DNA of 64,000 bases from Taklimakanibacter lacteus (GCA_003576695.1 QOZQ01000009.1:124001-188000), one strand, 5' to 3'. Shown: positions 17,877 to 27,350, counted from the stretch's first letter. Notes: generated from the sequence alone by a model not told the origin. Program-made: numbers and translations.

Positions 17877-18629
17877 TCAACAGAGCTTGCACCCGCCATT
17901 GTCGCGCACCTGCCTGACGGTGGCGACCAGCGCCTCATAGCCGACCGCCCCCGGGATGACGGTCTGGTCAATGATGAACGCCGGGGTGCCCTGGATCTTG
18001 AGCGAATCGGCCAGCTGCATGTTGCGGTTGATGACCTGGTTGACCTCATCCGAGTCCATGTCGGCCTTGAGCTTTTTCAGGTCGAGGCCCTGAGCCTCGG
18101 CAATCTGGTCCGCCACCGCCTCGTCGATCCGCCCCTCATGGGCCATCAAAGCGAGGTGATAGTCCCAGTACTTGCCTTGCTTGCGCGAAGCGAGCGCGGC
18201 GCGGGCGGCATAGACCGAGCCCGGGCCCAGAATGGGGAACTCCTTCATCACCAGCTTGAGGTCCTTGTCGTTCTCGACCATCTTCATGACATCGGGAAAG
18301 GCCCGCTTGCAGTAGCCGCAATTGTAATCGAAGAACTCGACCATGGTGACCTTGCCGTCGGGATTGCCGCCCACCAGGTCGTCCTGGCTGCGGAATATCT
18401 CCGCCGACAGGGATTGCAGCGAATCCGTGCGCGCCGCATCTTCAGCCACCTGCTGCTTGCGCTCGAGCTCCTGCAGCGCATCGCGCACGACTTCCGGATT
18501 CTCCATCAGATACTGACGGATGAGATCGCCGAATTCCGCCTTCTGCTCGGGCGTGAATTCCGCCGCCTGCACCGGGAGCACGAATAGAGCCGCCATGGCG
18601 ACCAGGAGCATGCGGATAAGTTTGAGCAT
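17877..18629 (-). CDS. DsbA-family periplasmic thiol-disulfide oxidoreductase
   Basis: This 250-residue protein has a signal peptide (MLKLIRMLLVAMAALFVLPV, cleaved near QAA). An N-terminal helical segment (25-80) precedes a thioredoxin fold with the redox motif CGYC (C104 and C107, in FFDYNCGYCKRAF) and the cis-proline loop IQGTPAFIID. The C terminus carries a further cysteine pair (GGCKLC). The layout resembles the ScsC/BdbD-like group with an N-terminal extension, which may mediate oligomerisation. I place the start at 18629, where AAGGAAA lies upstream, and not at the earlier in-frame Met at 18665. It may oxidise or isomerise disulfides in exported proteins; the specific role is inferred. 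Confidence 0.92.
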   Translation of the reverse strand: MLKLIRMLLVAMAALFVLPVQAAEFTPEQKAEFGDLIRQYLMENPEVVRDALQELERKQQVAEDAARTDSLQSLSAEIFRSQDDLVGGNPDGKVTMVEFFDYNCGYCKRAFPDVMKMVENDKDLKLVMKEFPILGPGSVYAARAALASRKQGKYWDYHLALMAHEGRIDEAVADQIAEAQGLDLKKLKADMDSDEVNQVINRNMQLADSLKIQGTPAFIIDQTVIPGAVGYEALVATVRQVRDNGGCKLC

Positions 18630-18689
18630 CGGGTTTCCTTGGGCAGTAGAGGGGAGTGCCGGCACAATGCGCCTATTCCGGGCGCCGGT

Positions 18690-20066
18690 CTACTTGTCGC
18701 TCCGGTTGACGAAATTCAAGATATCGTTAGCGCGCAGCCAGTCGGACGATCCGCGCTTCAGGGTCGCCATCGCGACCTTGGCTTTCTCCTCGGCGAGTTG
18801 CTTGTCGCCGCGGTAAAAGGCGGCCTCCGCCGTGGCGAGGTCGGCGCGCGGTATGTCGCCCAGCTGGCCGTAGGCCATGGCCATGAACTGATAGAGGCTT
18901 GCGGTGTCGTCTTCCGTCTTGCGCGCCAGCTTGAGCTCGGTCAGGGCGGCTTTCGCATTCGCCTTGTTCTCAGTGCCGAGCAGCGCCTGGGCCAGCATGA
19001 TGCGGATGAGGCCGTTATTGGGGAGCATCTTGACGGTCTGGCGCAAGGGCGCCACGGCTTTGGCCGGCTCTCCGCCTTCGAGCAGCGCCTGGCCTTTCAA
19101 CTCCAGGAAATAGGGGTCGCTCGGCAAGTCGCGGATGAGCGTATCGATCACCGTCACCGCATTGCGCGTGTCGCCGCTGCGGAACATTGCGATGGCGCGG
19201 GCATAGCGCGCCGGCAGGCTGTCATCGGATGTCGGATAGCGCTGATACACCGTCTGCATCGGCTGCAGGAAGCCGACCAGCTTCGCCTGCATGAGCTTGT
19301 GCCGCAGCACGATTTCGGGTTTGTCCGGCATGCCGAAATACTTGCTCGCCCTGGCGGATATTTCGAGATTGCGGATGCGGTCGAGCGGCATCGGATGCGA
19401 CAGCAAATAAGGGTCGACATTCCGCAGCGAAGCCATCGACTGGCTGGCGAGCTTCTGGAACAGCGTGAGCATGCCCTTGCCGGACTGGCCGGTGGCGGTC
19501 AGGAACTTGATCGCCGCCTGGTCGGCCGAGGCCTCCATGGCGCGCGCATAGCTCAGCACCAGGCGCTGCGCCATGCCCTGCGTGCCCATCATGATGCCGC
19601 CACCCGCCTGGGCGACTTCGCCTTGGCCGGCCACGGCGCCGCCGGCAACGGCCGCTGCTCCCAGCAGCATGCCGATGATGGCGGCCGTGCTCTTGCGGTC
19701 GATCTCGTTCTGCATGCGCGCGAGATGCCCGCCGGCGATATGACCCGTTTCATGGGCGAGAACGCCGATCACTTCATTGGGCGTCTTCGCCTGGGTGAGG
19801 AGGCCGGTATGGATGAAGATGCGCTGGCCGCCGGCGACGAAGGCGTTGATGCGCGGATCGTTGATGATATAGACATGCACCGCGCCGGGATTGAGGCCCG
19901 CCGCCTGGAAGATCGGCTTGGTGTAGAGCCGCATCAGGCTTTCGATCTCGGCATCGCGAATAAGCGCCGGGCCCCTGCTTTTCTTCTGCGCAAGGGCCGG
20001 CCCGATGACCGACGCGAAAGCGAGGCTCACCGCACACACCACTGCCAAGATACGGCGCGCCGCCAT
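18690..20066 (-). CDS. M48-family metalloprotease with TPR tail (BepA-like)
   Basis: This 458-residue exported protein has a signal peptide (1-26, ending ALA-Q). The zinc site is HETGH (105-109), with the third ligand probably Glu178 in AMEASADQ. A hydrophobic, glycine-rich segment (about 128-165) separates them. The C-terminal half (about 270-458) is helical with tetratricopeptide-like repeats. This is the layout of BepA/YfgC, which checks assembly of outer-membrane proteins such as LptD. The ATG at 20066 has a strong GGAGGAGTG upstream; the open frame continues far upstream but without family similarity. Same strand as the DsbA-like gene, 61 bases away, which may reflect a shared role in periplasmic folding control. 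Confidence 0.92.
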   Translation of the reverse strand: MAARRILAVVCAVSLAFASVIGPALAQKKSRGPALIRDAEIESLMRLYTKPIFQAAGLNPGAVHVYIINDPRINAFVAGGQRIFIHTGLLTQAKTPNEVIGVLAHETGHIAGGHLARMQNEIDRKSTAAIIGMLLGAAAVAGGAVAGQGEVAQAGGGIMMGTQGMAQRLVLSYARAMEASADQAAIKFLTATGQSGKGMLTLFQKLASQSMASLRNVDPYLLSHPMPLDRIRNLEISARASKYFGMPDKPEIVLRHKLMQAKLVGFLQPMQTVYQRYPTSDDSLPARYARAIAMFRSGDTRNAVTVIDTLIRDLPSDPYFLELKGQALLEGGEPAKAVAPLRQTVKMLPNNGLIRIMLAQALLGTENKANAKAALTELKLARKTEDDTASLYQFMAMAYGQLGDIPRADLATAEAAFYRGDKQLAEEKAKVAMATLKRGSSDWLRANDILNFVNRSDK

Positions 20067-20160
20067 CACTCCTCCGGATCGCTCGGACAGCCGCAATGTC
20101 TCAGGGCCAAATGAGGCGAGTTTGAGGCCCGGGCGACACTTCACGGCAATGTGGCAACGC

Positions 20161-22692
20161 TTACCCTCGTTTGCTCCACCAGCCTGACTTGGCCTGGGCC
20201 GGGCGCTCGCTGACCGTCGGGGCGGGCGGCTGCCATTTGGGCGGCTGATAGGCTTCCTCCGGTACGGGCACAGGCTCGACCTTGGGGCGCTCGACAGGCT
20301 TCGGCACCGGCGTTTCCTCGTGCCGGGGCTCCCTGCGTTCGGCATCAACCTCGCTTGCCGCAGCCTCCGGCGCCGTTTCGCCGCCGCCATTGCGGTCCTG
20401 ACGATTGCGGTTGCGGCGGTTGCGGCCCCATCTGTCGCGCCGGCCGCGATTGCGTTCGCCACGGTCTTCCTGTTCGCCATGGCCCTCGCGGCGCTCGCCG
20501 GCCTCGTGCTCGGCGGGTTCTTCCGCAGATGCCGGTTCATCGGCTTCCGCCTCCGCTTCCGGGGCGGACTCGAGTCCGGGCTGGTCGCCCATACCTGGAA
20601 CATCGTCGCGCTCGCCGCCATTTCCGGCAAAGCCCTGGTCGCGCTCCTGGCCACGGCGCCCGCCGCGCCGGCCACGCCGGCGCCGGCGCCGGCGCGAACT
20701 GTCGCCACCGCCATGCGGCTCGCCTTCGGCTCTCTCGGCCTGCTGCGGCGCCTCGGCATCCTCTTCGCCCTCGTCTTCGGCCACAGCCTCGGCTTCCGGC
20801 ACTTCTTCCCGGTCCTGGAAGGCCGTATCGATCTTGACCGGCGCGACGGCCGTCTTGCGCTGCGGCACGGCACGCTCGCCGGCGCGCTCGACCTGCACTT
20901 GCGAGCCCTTCACGTCATCGCTCGGCACGATGAAGATCGAGATGCCGTAGGAGGCCTCGAGATCGAGAAGGTGGTTGCGCTTCTCGTTCAGCACATAGGC
21001 CGCCACGTCGCGATGGCACTTGACCGTGAGGTTCTCGGCCTTGCGGGTGATGAGATGCTCCTCGATGGCGCGCATGACGGACAGCGCGCAGGACGATACC
21101 GAGCGCACGATGCCACGGCCTTCGCAATGCGGGCAGACGCGGGTCGAGCCTTCCAGAAGGCTCGGGCGCAGGCGCTGGCGCGACATTTCGAGCAGGCCGA
21201 AATGGCTGATGCGGCCGACCTGGATGCGGGCGCGGTCGTTCTTCAGCGCTTCCTTGAGGCGCCGCTCCACCGAACGGTTGTTGCGCTTCTCCTCCATGTC
21301 GATGAAGTCGATGACCACGAGACCGGCAAGGTCGCGCAGGCGCAATTGCCGGGCGATCTCATCGGAAGCCTCGAGATTGGTCTTGAGCGCGGTATCCTCG
21401 ATATTGTGCTCGCGTGTCGCCTTGCCCGAGTTGATGTCTATCGACACCAGGGCTTCGGTCTGGTTGATGACCATGTAGCCGCCGGACTGCAGCGTGACTG
21501 TCTGCGAGAACAGGCTGTCGAGCTGGGTTTCCACCTGGAAGCGCGAGAACAGCGGCCGCGTGTCCTTGTAGAGCTTCACGTTGCGCGCATGGCTCGGCAT
21601 GAGCATCTTCATGAAGTCCTTGGCCTCGCGATAGGCGTCATCGCCTTCGACCTGAACCTCGTCGACATCCTTGCTGTAGAGATCGCGGATCGAGCGCTTG
21701 ATCAGGCTGCCTTCCTCATAGACGAGGGCAGGGGCCGTCGACGACAGCGTCAGATCGCGAACATTCTCCCACAGCCGCATCAGATAGTCGAAATCGCGCT
21801 TGATCTCGGTCTTGGTGCGCTGGGCACCGGCGGTGCGCACGATGAGCCCCATGCCGGCCGGGACTTCGATGTCGCGCGTAACCTCCTTGAGCCGGCGCCG
21901 GTCGGTCGAGTCGGTGATCTTGCGCGAGATGCCGCCGCCGCGCGCGGTGTTGGGCATGAGCACGCAATAGCGCCCGGCGAGCGAAAGATATGTCGTCAGC
22001 GCCGCGCCCTTGTTGCCACGCTCTTCCTTGACCACCTGCACCAGGATGACCTGGCGGCGCTTGATGACTTCCTGGATCTTGTAGACGCGCCGCTGCGGAC
22101 GGCGGCGGCGCTGCGGAACTTCCTCGAGCGCGTCCTCGGCGCCGACCGAATCGACTTTCTGGGCTTCCGCGTCCTCTTCGACGGTCTCGATGCCGTCGCC
22201 GATCTCGGCGGGCAGGCCATGCTCGACCTTGGGGGCGGCAAAGGGCTCGGCCTCCTGGGTCTCGGGCGATGCTCCCTCGGCGGCGTCGTGGCCGTTCTCG
22301 CCATTGGCTTCGCCGTGATCGCCATCGTCGTCATGATGCTGTTCGCGCTTTCCGGCCCGCTCCGCGCGGGGCGGATGCACGTCATCATCGGCCTGATGGC
22401 GGGCTTCCTCTTCTTCCTCGCGCAGCAGCGCCTGACGATCGGCGACCGGGATCTGGTAGTAATCCGGGTGGATTTCCGAGAAGGCCAGGAAGCCATGCCG
22501 GTTGCCGCCGTAATCGACGAATGCCGCCTGCAGCGACGGTTCGACACGGGTGACCTTGGCGAGGTAGATATTACCCTTCAGTTGCTTGCGCGCGGCGCTT
22601 TCGAAATCGAATTCTTCGATGCGGGTGCCGCGAACCACCACCACGCGGGTCTCTTCCGCATGGGTGGCGTCGATGAGCATCTTGCTGCCCAT
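20161..22692 (-). CDS. rne: Ribonuclease E (Rne/Rng family)
   Basis: This 843-residue endoribonuclease begins mRNA decay and processes rRNA and tRNA precursors. The N terminus (MGSKMLIDATHAEETRVVVV) and the S1 domain are typical; an acidic insertion of about 100 residues (near 95-200) splits the S1 region, as usual in alphaproteobacteria. The catalytic aspartates lie in VSIDINSG (about 417) and VIDFIDM (about 461). The zinc-link CPHCEGRG follows. The last 270 residues are disordered and rich in Arg, Glu and Pro, with an RRRRRGRRGGRRG tract. This is the scaffold expected to bind degradosome partners and RNA. The ATG at 22692 has AAGGAAAT upstream. A 537-base gap separates it from the divergent amiC. 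Confidence 0.96.
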   Translation of the reverse strand: MGSKMLIDATHAEETRVVVVRGTRIEEFDFESAARKQLKGNIYLAKVTRVEPSLQAAFVDYGGNRHGFLAFSEIHPDYYQIPVADRQALLREEEEEARHQADDDVHPPRAERAGKREQHHDDDGDHGEANGENGHDAAEGASPETQEAEPFAAPKVEHGLPAEIGDGIETVEEDAEAQKVDSVGAEDALEEVPQRRRRPQRRVYKIQEVIKRRQVILVQVVKEERGNKGAALTTYLSLAGRYCVLMPNTARGGGISRKITDSTDRRRLKEVTRDIEVPAGMGLIVRTAGAQRTKTEIKRDFDYLMRLWENVRDLTLSSTAPALVYEEGSLIKRSIRDLYSKDVDEVQVEGDDAYREAKDFMKMLMPSHARNVKLYKDTRPLFSRFQVETQLDSLFSQTVTLQSGGYMVINQTEALVSIDINSGKATREHNIEDTALKTNLEASDEIARQLRLRDLAGLVVIDFIDMEEKRNNRSVERRLKEALKNDRARIQVGRISHFGLLEMSRQRLRPSLLEGSTRVCPHCEGRGIVRSVSSCALSVMRAIEEHLITRKAENLTVKCHRDVAAYVLNEKRNHLLDLEASYGISIFIVPSDDVKGSQVQVERAGERAVPQRKTAVAPVKIDTAFQDREEVPEAEAVAEDEGEEDAEAPQQAERAEGEPHGGGDSSRRRRRRRGRRGGRRGQERDQGFAGNGGERDDVPGMGDQPGLESAPEAEAEADEPASAEEPAEHEAGERREGHGEQEDRGERNRGRRDRWGRNRRNRNRQDRNGGGETAPEAAASEVDAERREPRHEETPVPKPVERPKVEPVPVPEEAYQPPKWQPPAPTVSERPAQAKSGWWSKRG

Positions 22693-23229
22693 ATTTCCTT
22701 ATCCTCTGCGTCGGCCGGAGGCGGGGCGGCTTCTGTCTCGGTTCCGGGTAGGAGACGTTGCGAAGGCCCACGCGCCGGCTCGCGCGTAAGAGGCATGCTG
22801 AGCGCTAAGCGCAACCGCGCACTGCCCGGAGCGGCGGCTGGATGCGGCCCTTCCGGTAAAAGTGTCAGCGCGGGATGGTTCATGCCTGTAGTTATCCACA
22901 TGTCCCGGCCGTGCCGGAACGGTTCAACGCATCTGCCCGGGTATCTGGGTGCCACCCCAAAAGGGCAGTGGGTCCGCCCCATTGCGGGCCCGTACTGAAA
23001 CGCATCCGAAGGGGCTATCGTTTTAAGATCCCGGAGCCCGTCCGTAGCGGAATTCGACGCTCCGGCGGCTTCGCTCTGGACTTTGTGTCCCGCTCTGCCG
23101 GCTCGGAGGGTTACGAGCCTGTTTAGGCAGACGGCGCGCCTTTTGCAAGCTTAGGAGGATAACCTAAGGGAATTTTTTCGGGCGCGTTGGAAACTTTAGG
23201 TTAACCACCGCGCCGCTAGGCTCGCCCCG
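22693..23229. promoter_or_regulatory. Divergent control region between rne and amiC
   Basis: These 537 bases contain no gene that I can support. GC-rich self-complementary stretches near 22945-23000 (for example GGGTGCCACCCC) suggest a structured rne leader. RNase E autoregulates through its 5' leader in enterobacteria; a similar role here is inference. A perfect DnaA box lies at 22892-22900. Near amiC, half-sites TTAGG/CCTAA recur at 23151-23155, 23163-23167 and 23196-23200. The last runs into the palindrome GGTTAACC (23199-23206), and an 8-bp inverted repeat joins 23160-23167 to 23196-23203. Confidence 0.5.
22892..22900 (+). promoter_or_regulatory. Consensus DnaA box upstream of rne
   Basis: TTATCCACA is an exact match to the DnaA box. 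It lies about 200 bases upstream of the rne start. Only one other exact match was found by reading the window, upstream of nrdJ. A single box may be chance, so function is uncertain. Confidence 0.35.
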
Positions 23230-24567
23230 ATGATTTGGGTTCCACGGACCATGTCGGGTTTCCTGCATAAAAATTGGGGCTTAGGCGTATTTCTTGGCGT
23301 GATCCTGACGCTGGCCGCGATGGTCGCGGCCGCAGGGGCGCATGCCGAGCCCGTCACCGCTTTGGCCGCCCGCGTGGCGGGCGATGACAGCAAGACCCGC
23401 TTTGTCGCCGATCTGAGCCGACCCGTCAGCTACAGCGTCTATGTCCTCCCTGACCCCTACAGGGTGATGATCGATCTCCCGGATGTCAGTTTCGACCTGG
23501 CCTCTGACGCCGGCGAGCAGGGCCTTGGCCTTGTCAGCGCCTACCGCTTCGGGCCGCTGGGGAAGGGCCGCTCGCGCATCGTGATCGAGGCCACGGGGCC
23601 GGTGCTGATCGGCAAATCCTTCCTGGTCAGGCCGGAGGACGGGCAGCCAGCCCGCCTGGTCGTCGATCTCGTCAAAACGGATGAAAAGACCTTCCTGATG
23701 GCCCATGCTGCCGACCAGGCGACACGTCCGGCGCCCCTCAATCCCGCGGCCCAGGCAGACGACGCATCCGGCGGGGACAATGTGGAGACCGCGACCTCCG
23801 CGCCGTTGCCGTTGCCCAAGCCCGGCACCGAGCCGGCCGCGATCGAGCGTCCCATGCCGGCCAAGCGCGCCGATGGCCGGCGGGTGATCGTCATCGATCC
23901 GGGACATGGCGGCATCGATCCGGGCGCCGTCGGTGTCCGCCGCACCAAGGAAAAGGACGTCGTGCTGGCCTTCAGCCGCGCCTTGCGCGACCGCCTGAAA
24001 GGCAACAAGAATTATGAGGTGGTGCTGACGCGCGACACCGACACGTTCCTGTCGCTCAAGCAGCGCGTTGCTGTTGCGCGCGAGAATCAGGCCGACCTGT
24101 TCATCGCCGTCCACGCCGACACCGTGCGCGGCAGGTCGGTCAGGGGAGCGACGCTCTACACGCTGTCGGAGAAGGCTTCCGACGCGGAGGCCGAAGCGCT
24201 GGCGCAAAAGGAAAACCGCGCCGACATCATCGGCGGCATGGATCTCGCCACCGAGAATCAGGAAGTCACCGACATTCTGATCGAGCTCGCCCAGCGCGAG
24301 ACGAAGAACCACTCGATGTTCTTTGCCAGAAAAGCCGCCACGCAGCTGCAGCTCGTCACCCACATGACCGGCAAGCCGACCCGCTCGGCAGGCTTCGTGG
24401 TGTTGAAGGCGCCGGATGTGCCCTCCGTGCTGCTCGAGCTCGGCTACCTCTCGAACCGGTCCGATGAGGCCCTGCTGGTGTCGCCCAAATGGCAGAGCGA
24501 CGTGACGCAGGCGATGGCCAAGGCCATCGATGCCTATTTCGCAACCGAGCTCGCCGCCCGCCAATAG
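23230..24567 (+). CDS. amiC: Exported N-acetylmuramoyl-L-alanine amidase (AMIN + Amidase_3)
   Basis: This 445-residue enzyme cleaves the amide between N-acetylmuramic acid and the peptide stem, separating daughter-cell walls. After a signal peptide (about 10-39) comes an AMIN domain (about 42-150), which targets peptidoglycan. A Pro/Ala-rich linker (165-215) precedes an Amidase_3 domain. Zinc ligands are His226 (DPGHGG), Glu241 (RTKEKD) and His295 (FIAVHADT); the catalytic Glu is in LLELGYLSN near the end. The start may be the ATG at 23230 or the ATG at 23251; neither has a clear ribosome site. The order amidase - PBP1A - prfB next to rne is conserved in Hyphomicrobiales. The symbol is by family, not by proven orthology. 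Confidence 0.93.
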   Translation: MIWVPRTMSGFLHKNWGLGVFLGVILTLAAMVAAAGAHAEPVTALAARVAGDDSKTRFVADLSRPVSYSVYVLPDPYRVMIDLPDVSFDLASDAGEQGLGLVSAYRFGPLGKGRSRIVIEATGPVLIGKSFLVRPEDGQPARLVVDLVKTDEKTFLMAHAADQATRPAPLNPAAQADDASGGDNVETATSAPLPLPKPGTEPAAIERPMPAKRADGRRVIVIDPGHGGIDPGAVGVRRTKEKDVVLAFSRALRDRLKGNKNYEVVLTRDTDTFLSLKQRVAVARENQADLFIAVHADTVRGRSVRGATLYTLSEKASDAEAEALAQKENRADIIGGMDLATENQEVTDILIELAQRETKNHSMFFARKAATQLQLVTHMTGKPTRSAGFVVLKAPDVPSVLLELGYLSNRSDEALLVSPKWQSDVTQAMAKAIDAYFATELAARQ

Positions 24568-24685
24568 CGCCGCGCGAAGCCGGGGCGGGCGACACCAGCC
24601 CGCCACATTTGCCTCCTACCGCTGCTCAATCGGTGATTGGGCATGCGGCGGAAAGCGTGCTAAGCGCTGATCGGCAGGAGTTATC

Positions 24686-24734
24686 GGAGCAAATCCCGCC
24701 AAAGTTGGCGACTCTGGCGGTAAGGATTTGCTCC
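24686..24734 (+). promoter_or_regulatory. Long inverted repeat upstream of mrcA
   Basis: GGAGCAAATCC (24686-24696) and GGATTTGCTCC (24724-24734) form a perfect 11-bp inverted repeat with a 27-base spacer that itself can pair (CGCCA with TGGCG). The right arm lies inside copy B of the dispersed repeat; the left arm is absent from copy A. It could form an RNA hairpin in the leader of mrcA or end transcription from amiC. Confidence 0.5.
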
Positions 24735-24796
24735 AAGATATTGATTTGGCGCGAATCCCTTTCGGCGAAGTGAAGCCACTTCGCCGGGATGCGCGC
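24708..24796 (+). repeat. Dispersed 89-bp repeat, copy B
   Basis: This is the second copy of the element seen at 6550-6638, in the same orientation relative to the window. It keeps the 9-bp hairpin stem GGCGAAGTG/CACTTCGCC with a changed loop (AAGC). It ends 30 bases before the mrcA start codon, so here it probably lies in the mrcA leader or promoter region. Confidence 0.75.
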
Positions 24797-24826
24797 CGGA
24801 CCTTCGGGAGCTGTCTCAGGGGCAAG

Positions 24827-27313
24827 ATGCTTAGATTTTTAGGTTGGTTGTTCACGGTCGGATTTATTGCATTCCTGGGGATAGCCGGGGGGGTCGGCTA
24901 TGTGATCTGGGACATGTCGCAAGGACTGCCCGACTACAAGCAGCTTGCCCAGTACGAGCCTCCGGTGATGACCCGCATGCACGCCGCCGATGGTACGCTG
25001 GTGGCCGAATATGCCGAGCAGCGCCGGCTCTTCGTGCCCGTCAACGATATCCCGAAGAGGCTCATCCAGGCTTTCATCTCGGCCGAGGACAAGACGTTCT
25101 ACCAGCATCAGGGCCTCGATTGGCCGGGCCTCGCGGCGGCGGCGTTGCGCTATATCGAAGTGAAGGCGACGGGCAAGGGACAGATCGTCGGCGCTTCGAC
25201 CATCACCCAGCAGGTGACCAAGAACTTCCTGCTCACCAACGAGCGTTCAGTCGAACGCAAGGTCAAGGAAGCGATCATCGCGCATCGCATCGAGCAGGCC
25301 TTCAACAAGGACCAGATCCTCGAGCTCTATCTCAACGAGATTTTCCTCGGCCTCAACTCTTATGGCGTCGCGGCTGCGTCGCTCAATTATTTCGGCAAAT
25401 CGCTGAACGAGCTTTCGCTCGAGGAGATCGCCTATCTCGCCGCCCTGCCCAAGGGCCCCAATAACTATCACCCTTTCCGCCAGACCAAGCGCGCCATCGA
25501 GCGGCGCAACTGGGTGCTGGGTGAGATGTACAACAACGGCTACATCACGGCCGCGGAGCGTGATGCGGCCCAGGGCAAGCCGCTCGAGGTGAATCCGCGT
25601 CCGTTCGGCGCCCAGCTCTTCGCCGCCGAATCCTTCGCCGAGGAAGCGCGCCGCGAGCTGGTGCAGATCTACGGCGAGGACAAGCTGATGAAGGGCGGCC
25701 TGTCGGTGCGCACCACGCTCGACCCCAAGCTGCAGATCTATGCCCGCCAGGCGGTGGCGCGCGGCCTCATCACTTTCGATCGCAAGCGCGGCTATCGTGG
25801 CGCGGTCAAGAATGTCCCGGCCGAGGGCGACTGGGGTGAGGCGATCGGCAAGATCAAGGTGCCGGGCGATCTCGATCCCTGGCGGCTCGCTATCGTGCTC
25901 GCGGTCGATGATACGGGGGCGAAGATCGGCCTGCAGCCCGCGACCCTGATCTCGGGCGCCATCGACAACAAGCGCGAAACCGGGACCATCCCGCTGGCGC
26001 TGCTGACCTGGGCGCGCAAATATGTCGACGGCAGCAAGCTCGGCCCCGAGATCAAGAAGGCGGCCGATGTTCTGGCGGTGGGCGACATCATCTATGTCGC
26101 CCCCGACAAGACGCAGGGGCTCTATCATCTGGCCCAGCTTCCCGATGTCGAGGGTGCCATGGTGGCCATGGACCCGCATACCGGCCGTGTCCTGGCGCTG
26201 GTCGGCGGCTTCTCCTATGGCAAGAGCCAGTTCAACCGCGCCGTGCAGGCGCTGCGCCAGCCGGGCTCGTCCTTCAAGCCCTTTGTCTACGCGGCAGCGC
26301 TCGACAATGGCTACACGCCGTCCTCGGTGATCCTCGATGCGCCGATCGAGTTCAAGATGTCGAACGGCGAAACCTGGAAGCCGAAGAATTACACGGACAG
26401 GTATTACGGCCCCTCGACCTTGCGGCGTGGCATCGAGCAGTCGCGCAATGTGATGACGGTGCGCTTGGCCAACGATCTCGGCATGAGCAGGATCGGCGAG
26501 CTGGCGCAGCGTGTCGGCATCTACGACAAGGTGCCGAACCGGTTGGCCTACGCGCTGGGGGCCGGCGAAACCACGCTGCTCAAGATGACGACCGCCTACA
26601 GCATCATTGCCAATGGCGGCAAGAAGATCGAGCCGACGCTCATTGACCGCGTGCAGGATCGCTACGGCAAGACCATCTTTCGGCACGACAAGCGCGAATG
26701 CGACCAATGCGGCAAACAGGACTGGCACGGACAGGCGGAGCCCGAGTTGTTCGATGTCCGCCCCGAGGTGATGAACCCCTATACCGCCTATCAGATCACC
26801 TCGATGATGGAGGGCGCCGTCGAGCGCGGCACCGGCAAGAAGCTCAGGATGGTCGGCAAGCCGGTTGCCGGCAAGACCGGCACGTCCAATGACGAGCGTG
26901 ATGCCTGGTTCATCGGCTTCACTCCCGATCTGACGGTGGGCGTCTATATCGGCTATGACAATCCGAAGCCGATGGGCAAGGGGCGCACCGGCGGCGAGCT
27001 TGCCGCCCCGGTGGTTACCGATTTCATGCGCATGGCGCTCAAGGACAAGCCGGCCACGCCGTTCCGGGTTCCCAAGGGCATCGAGCTCATCCCGATCAAC
27101 GTGAAGAGCGGCCAGCGCGACCTGTTCGGCGATTCGGGCGTCATTCTCGAGGCCTTCAAGCCGGGCGAGGAGCCGCCATCCAGGACCAAGGTCATTGGCG
27201 ACGATCAGGTCGCAGCCTCGGGCGTGCCGCTCAATGGCGCGGCCGCCAGCCCGCCGGAGAGCGAGGCCGTGATCGAAGGTGGGTTGACGACCGGCACCGG
27301 CGGCCTTTATTGA
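24827..27313 (+). CDS. mrcA: Penicillin-binding protein 1A (bifunctional class A)
   Basis: This 828-residue inner-membrane enzyme polymerises and cross-links peptidoglycan. One N-terminal membrane segment (about 5-29) is followed by a glycosyltransferase-51 domain with SAEDKTFYQHQG (catalytic Glu87), GASTITQQVTKN and ELYLNEIFLG. An OB-like insert comes next (about 320-430). The transpeptidase domain has the SxxK motif SSFK (Ser481), SRN (539-541) and KTGT (683-686). The ATG at 24827 is chosen because AGGGG precedes it and the protein then begins with the membrane anchor; the frame opens at 24728 inside a repeat. It lies between amiC and prfB, the usual order. Confidence 0.96.
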   Translation: MLRFLGWLFTVGFIAFLGIAGGVGYVIWDMSQGLPDYKQLAQYEPPVMTRMHAADGTLVAEYAEQRRLFVPVNDIPKRLIQAFISAEDKTFYQHQGLDWPGLAAAALRYIEVKATGKGQIVGASTITQQVTKNFLLTNERSVERKVKEAIIAHRIEQAFNKDQILELYLNEIFLGLNSYGVAAASLNYFGKSLNELSLEEIAYLAALPKGPNNYHPFRQTKRAIERRNWVLGEMYNNGYITAAERDAAQGKPLEVNPRPFGAQLFAAESFAEEARRELVQIYGEDKLMKGGLSVRTTLDPKLQIYARQAVARGLITFDRKRGYRGAVKNVPAEGDWGEAIGKIKVPGDLDPWRLAIVLAVDDTGAKIGLQPATLISGAIDNKRETGTIPLALLTWARKYVDGSKLGPEIKKAADVLAVGDIIYVAPDKTQGLYHLAQLPDVEGAMVAMDPHTGRVLALVGGFSYGKSQFNRAVQALRQPGSSFKPFVYAAALDNGYTPSSVILDAPIEFKMSNGETWKPKNYTDRYYGPSTLRRGIEQSRNVMTVRLANDLGMSRIGELAQRVGIYDKVPNRLAYALGAGETTLLKMTTAYSIIANGGKKIEPTLIDRVQDRYGKTIFRHDKRECDQCGKQDWHGQAEPELFDVRPEVMNPYTAYQITSMMEGAVERGTGKKLRMVGKPVAGKTGTSNDERDAWFIGFTPDLTVGVYIGYDNPKPMGKGRTGGELAAPVVTDFMRMALKDKPATPFRVPKGIELIPINVKSGQRDLFGDSGVILEAFKPGEEPPSRTKVIGDDQVAASGVPLNGAAASPPESEAVIEGGLTTGTGGLY

Positions 27314-27350
27314 GCCCGCTTCACGGGTAACTCAATTCGAAGCCGGAACA

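Noticed and set aside
20320-22998. An 892-codon open frame opposite rne
   Set aside because: It mirrors the RNase E gene, has no domain pattern, and RNase E motifs on the minus strand are complete.
23160-23206. Full CtrA site upstream of amiC
   Set aside because: A TTAAC half-site is present, but no second TTAA at the required spacing.
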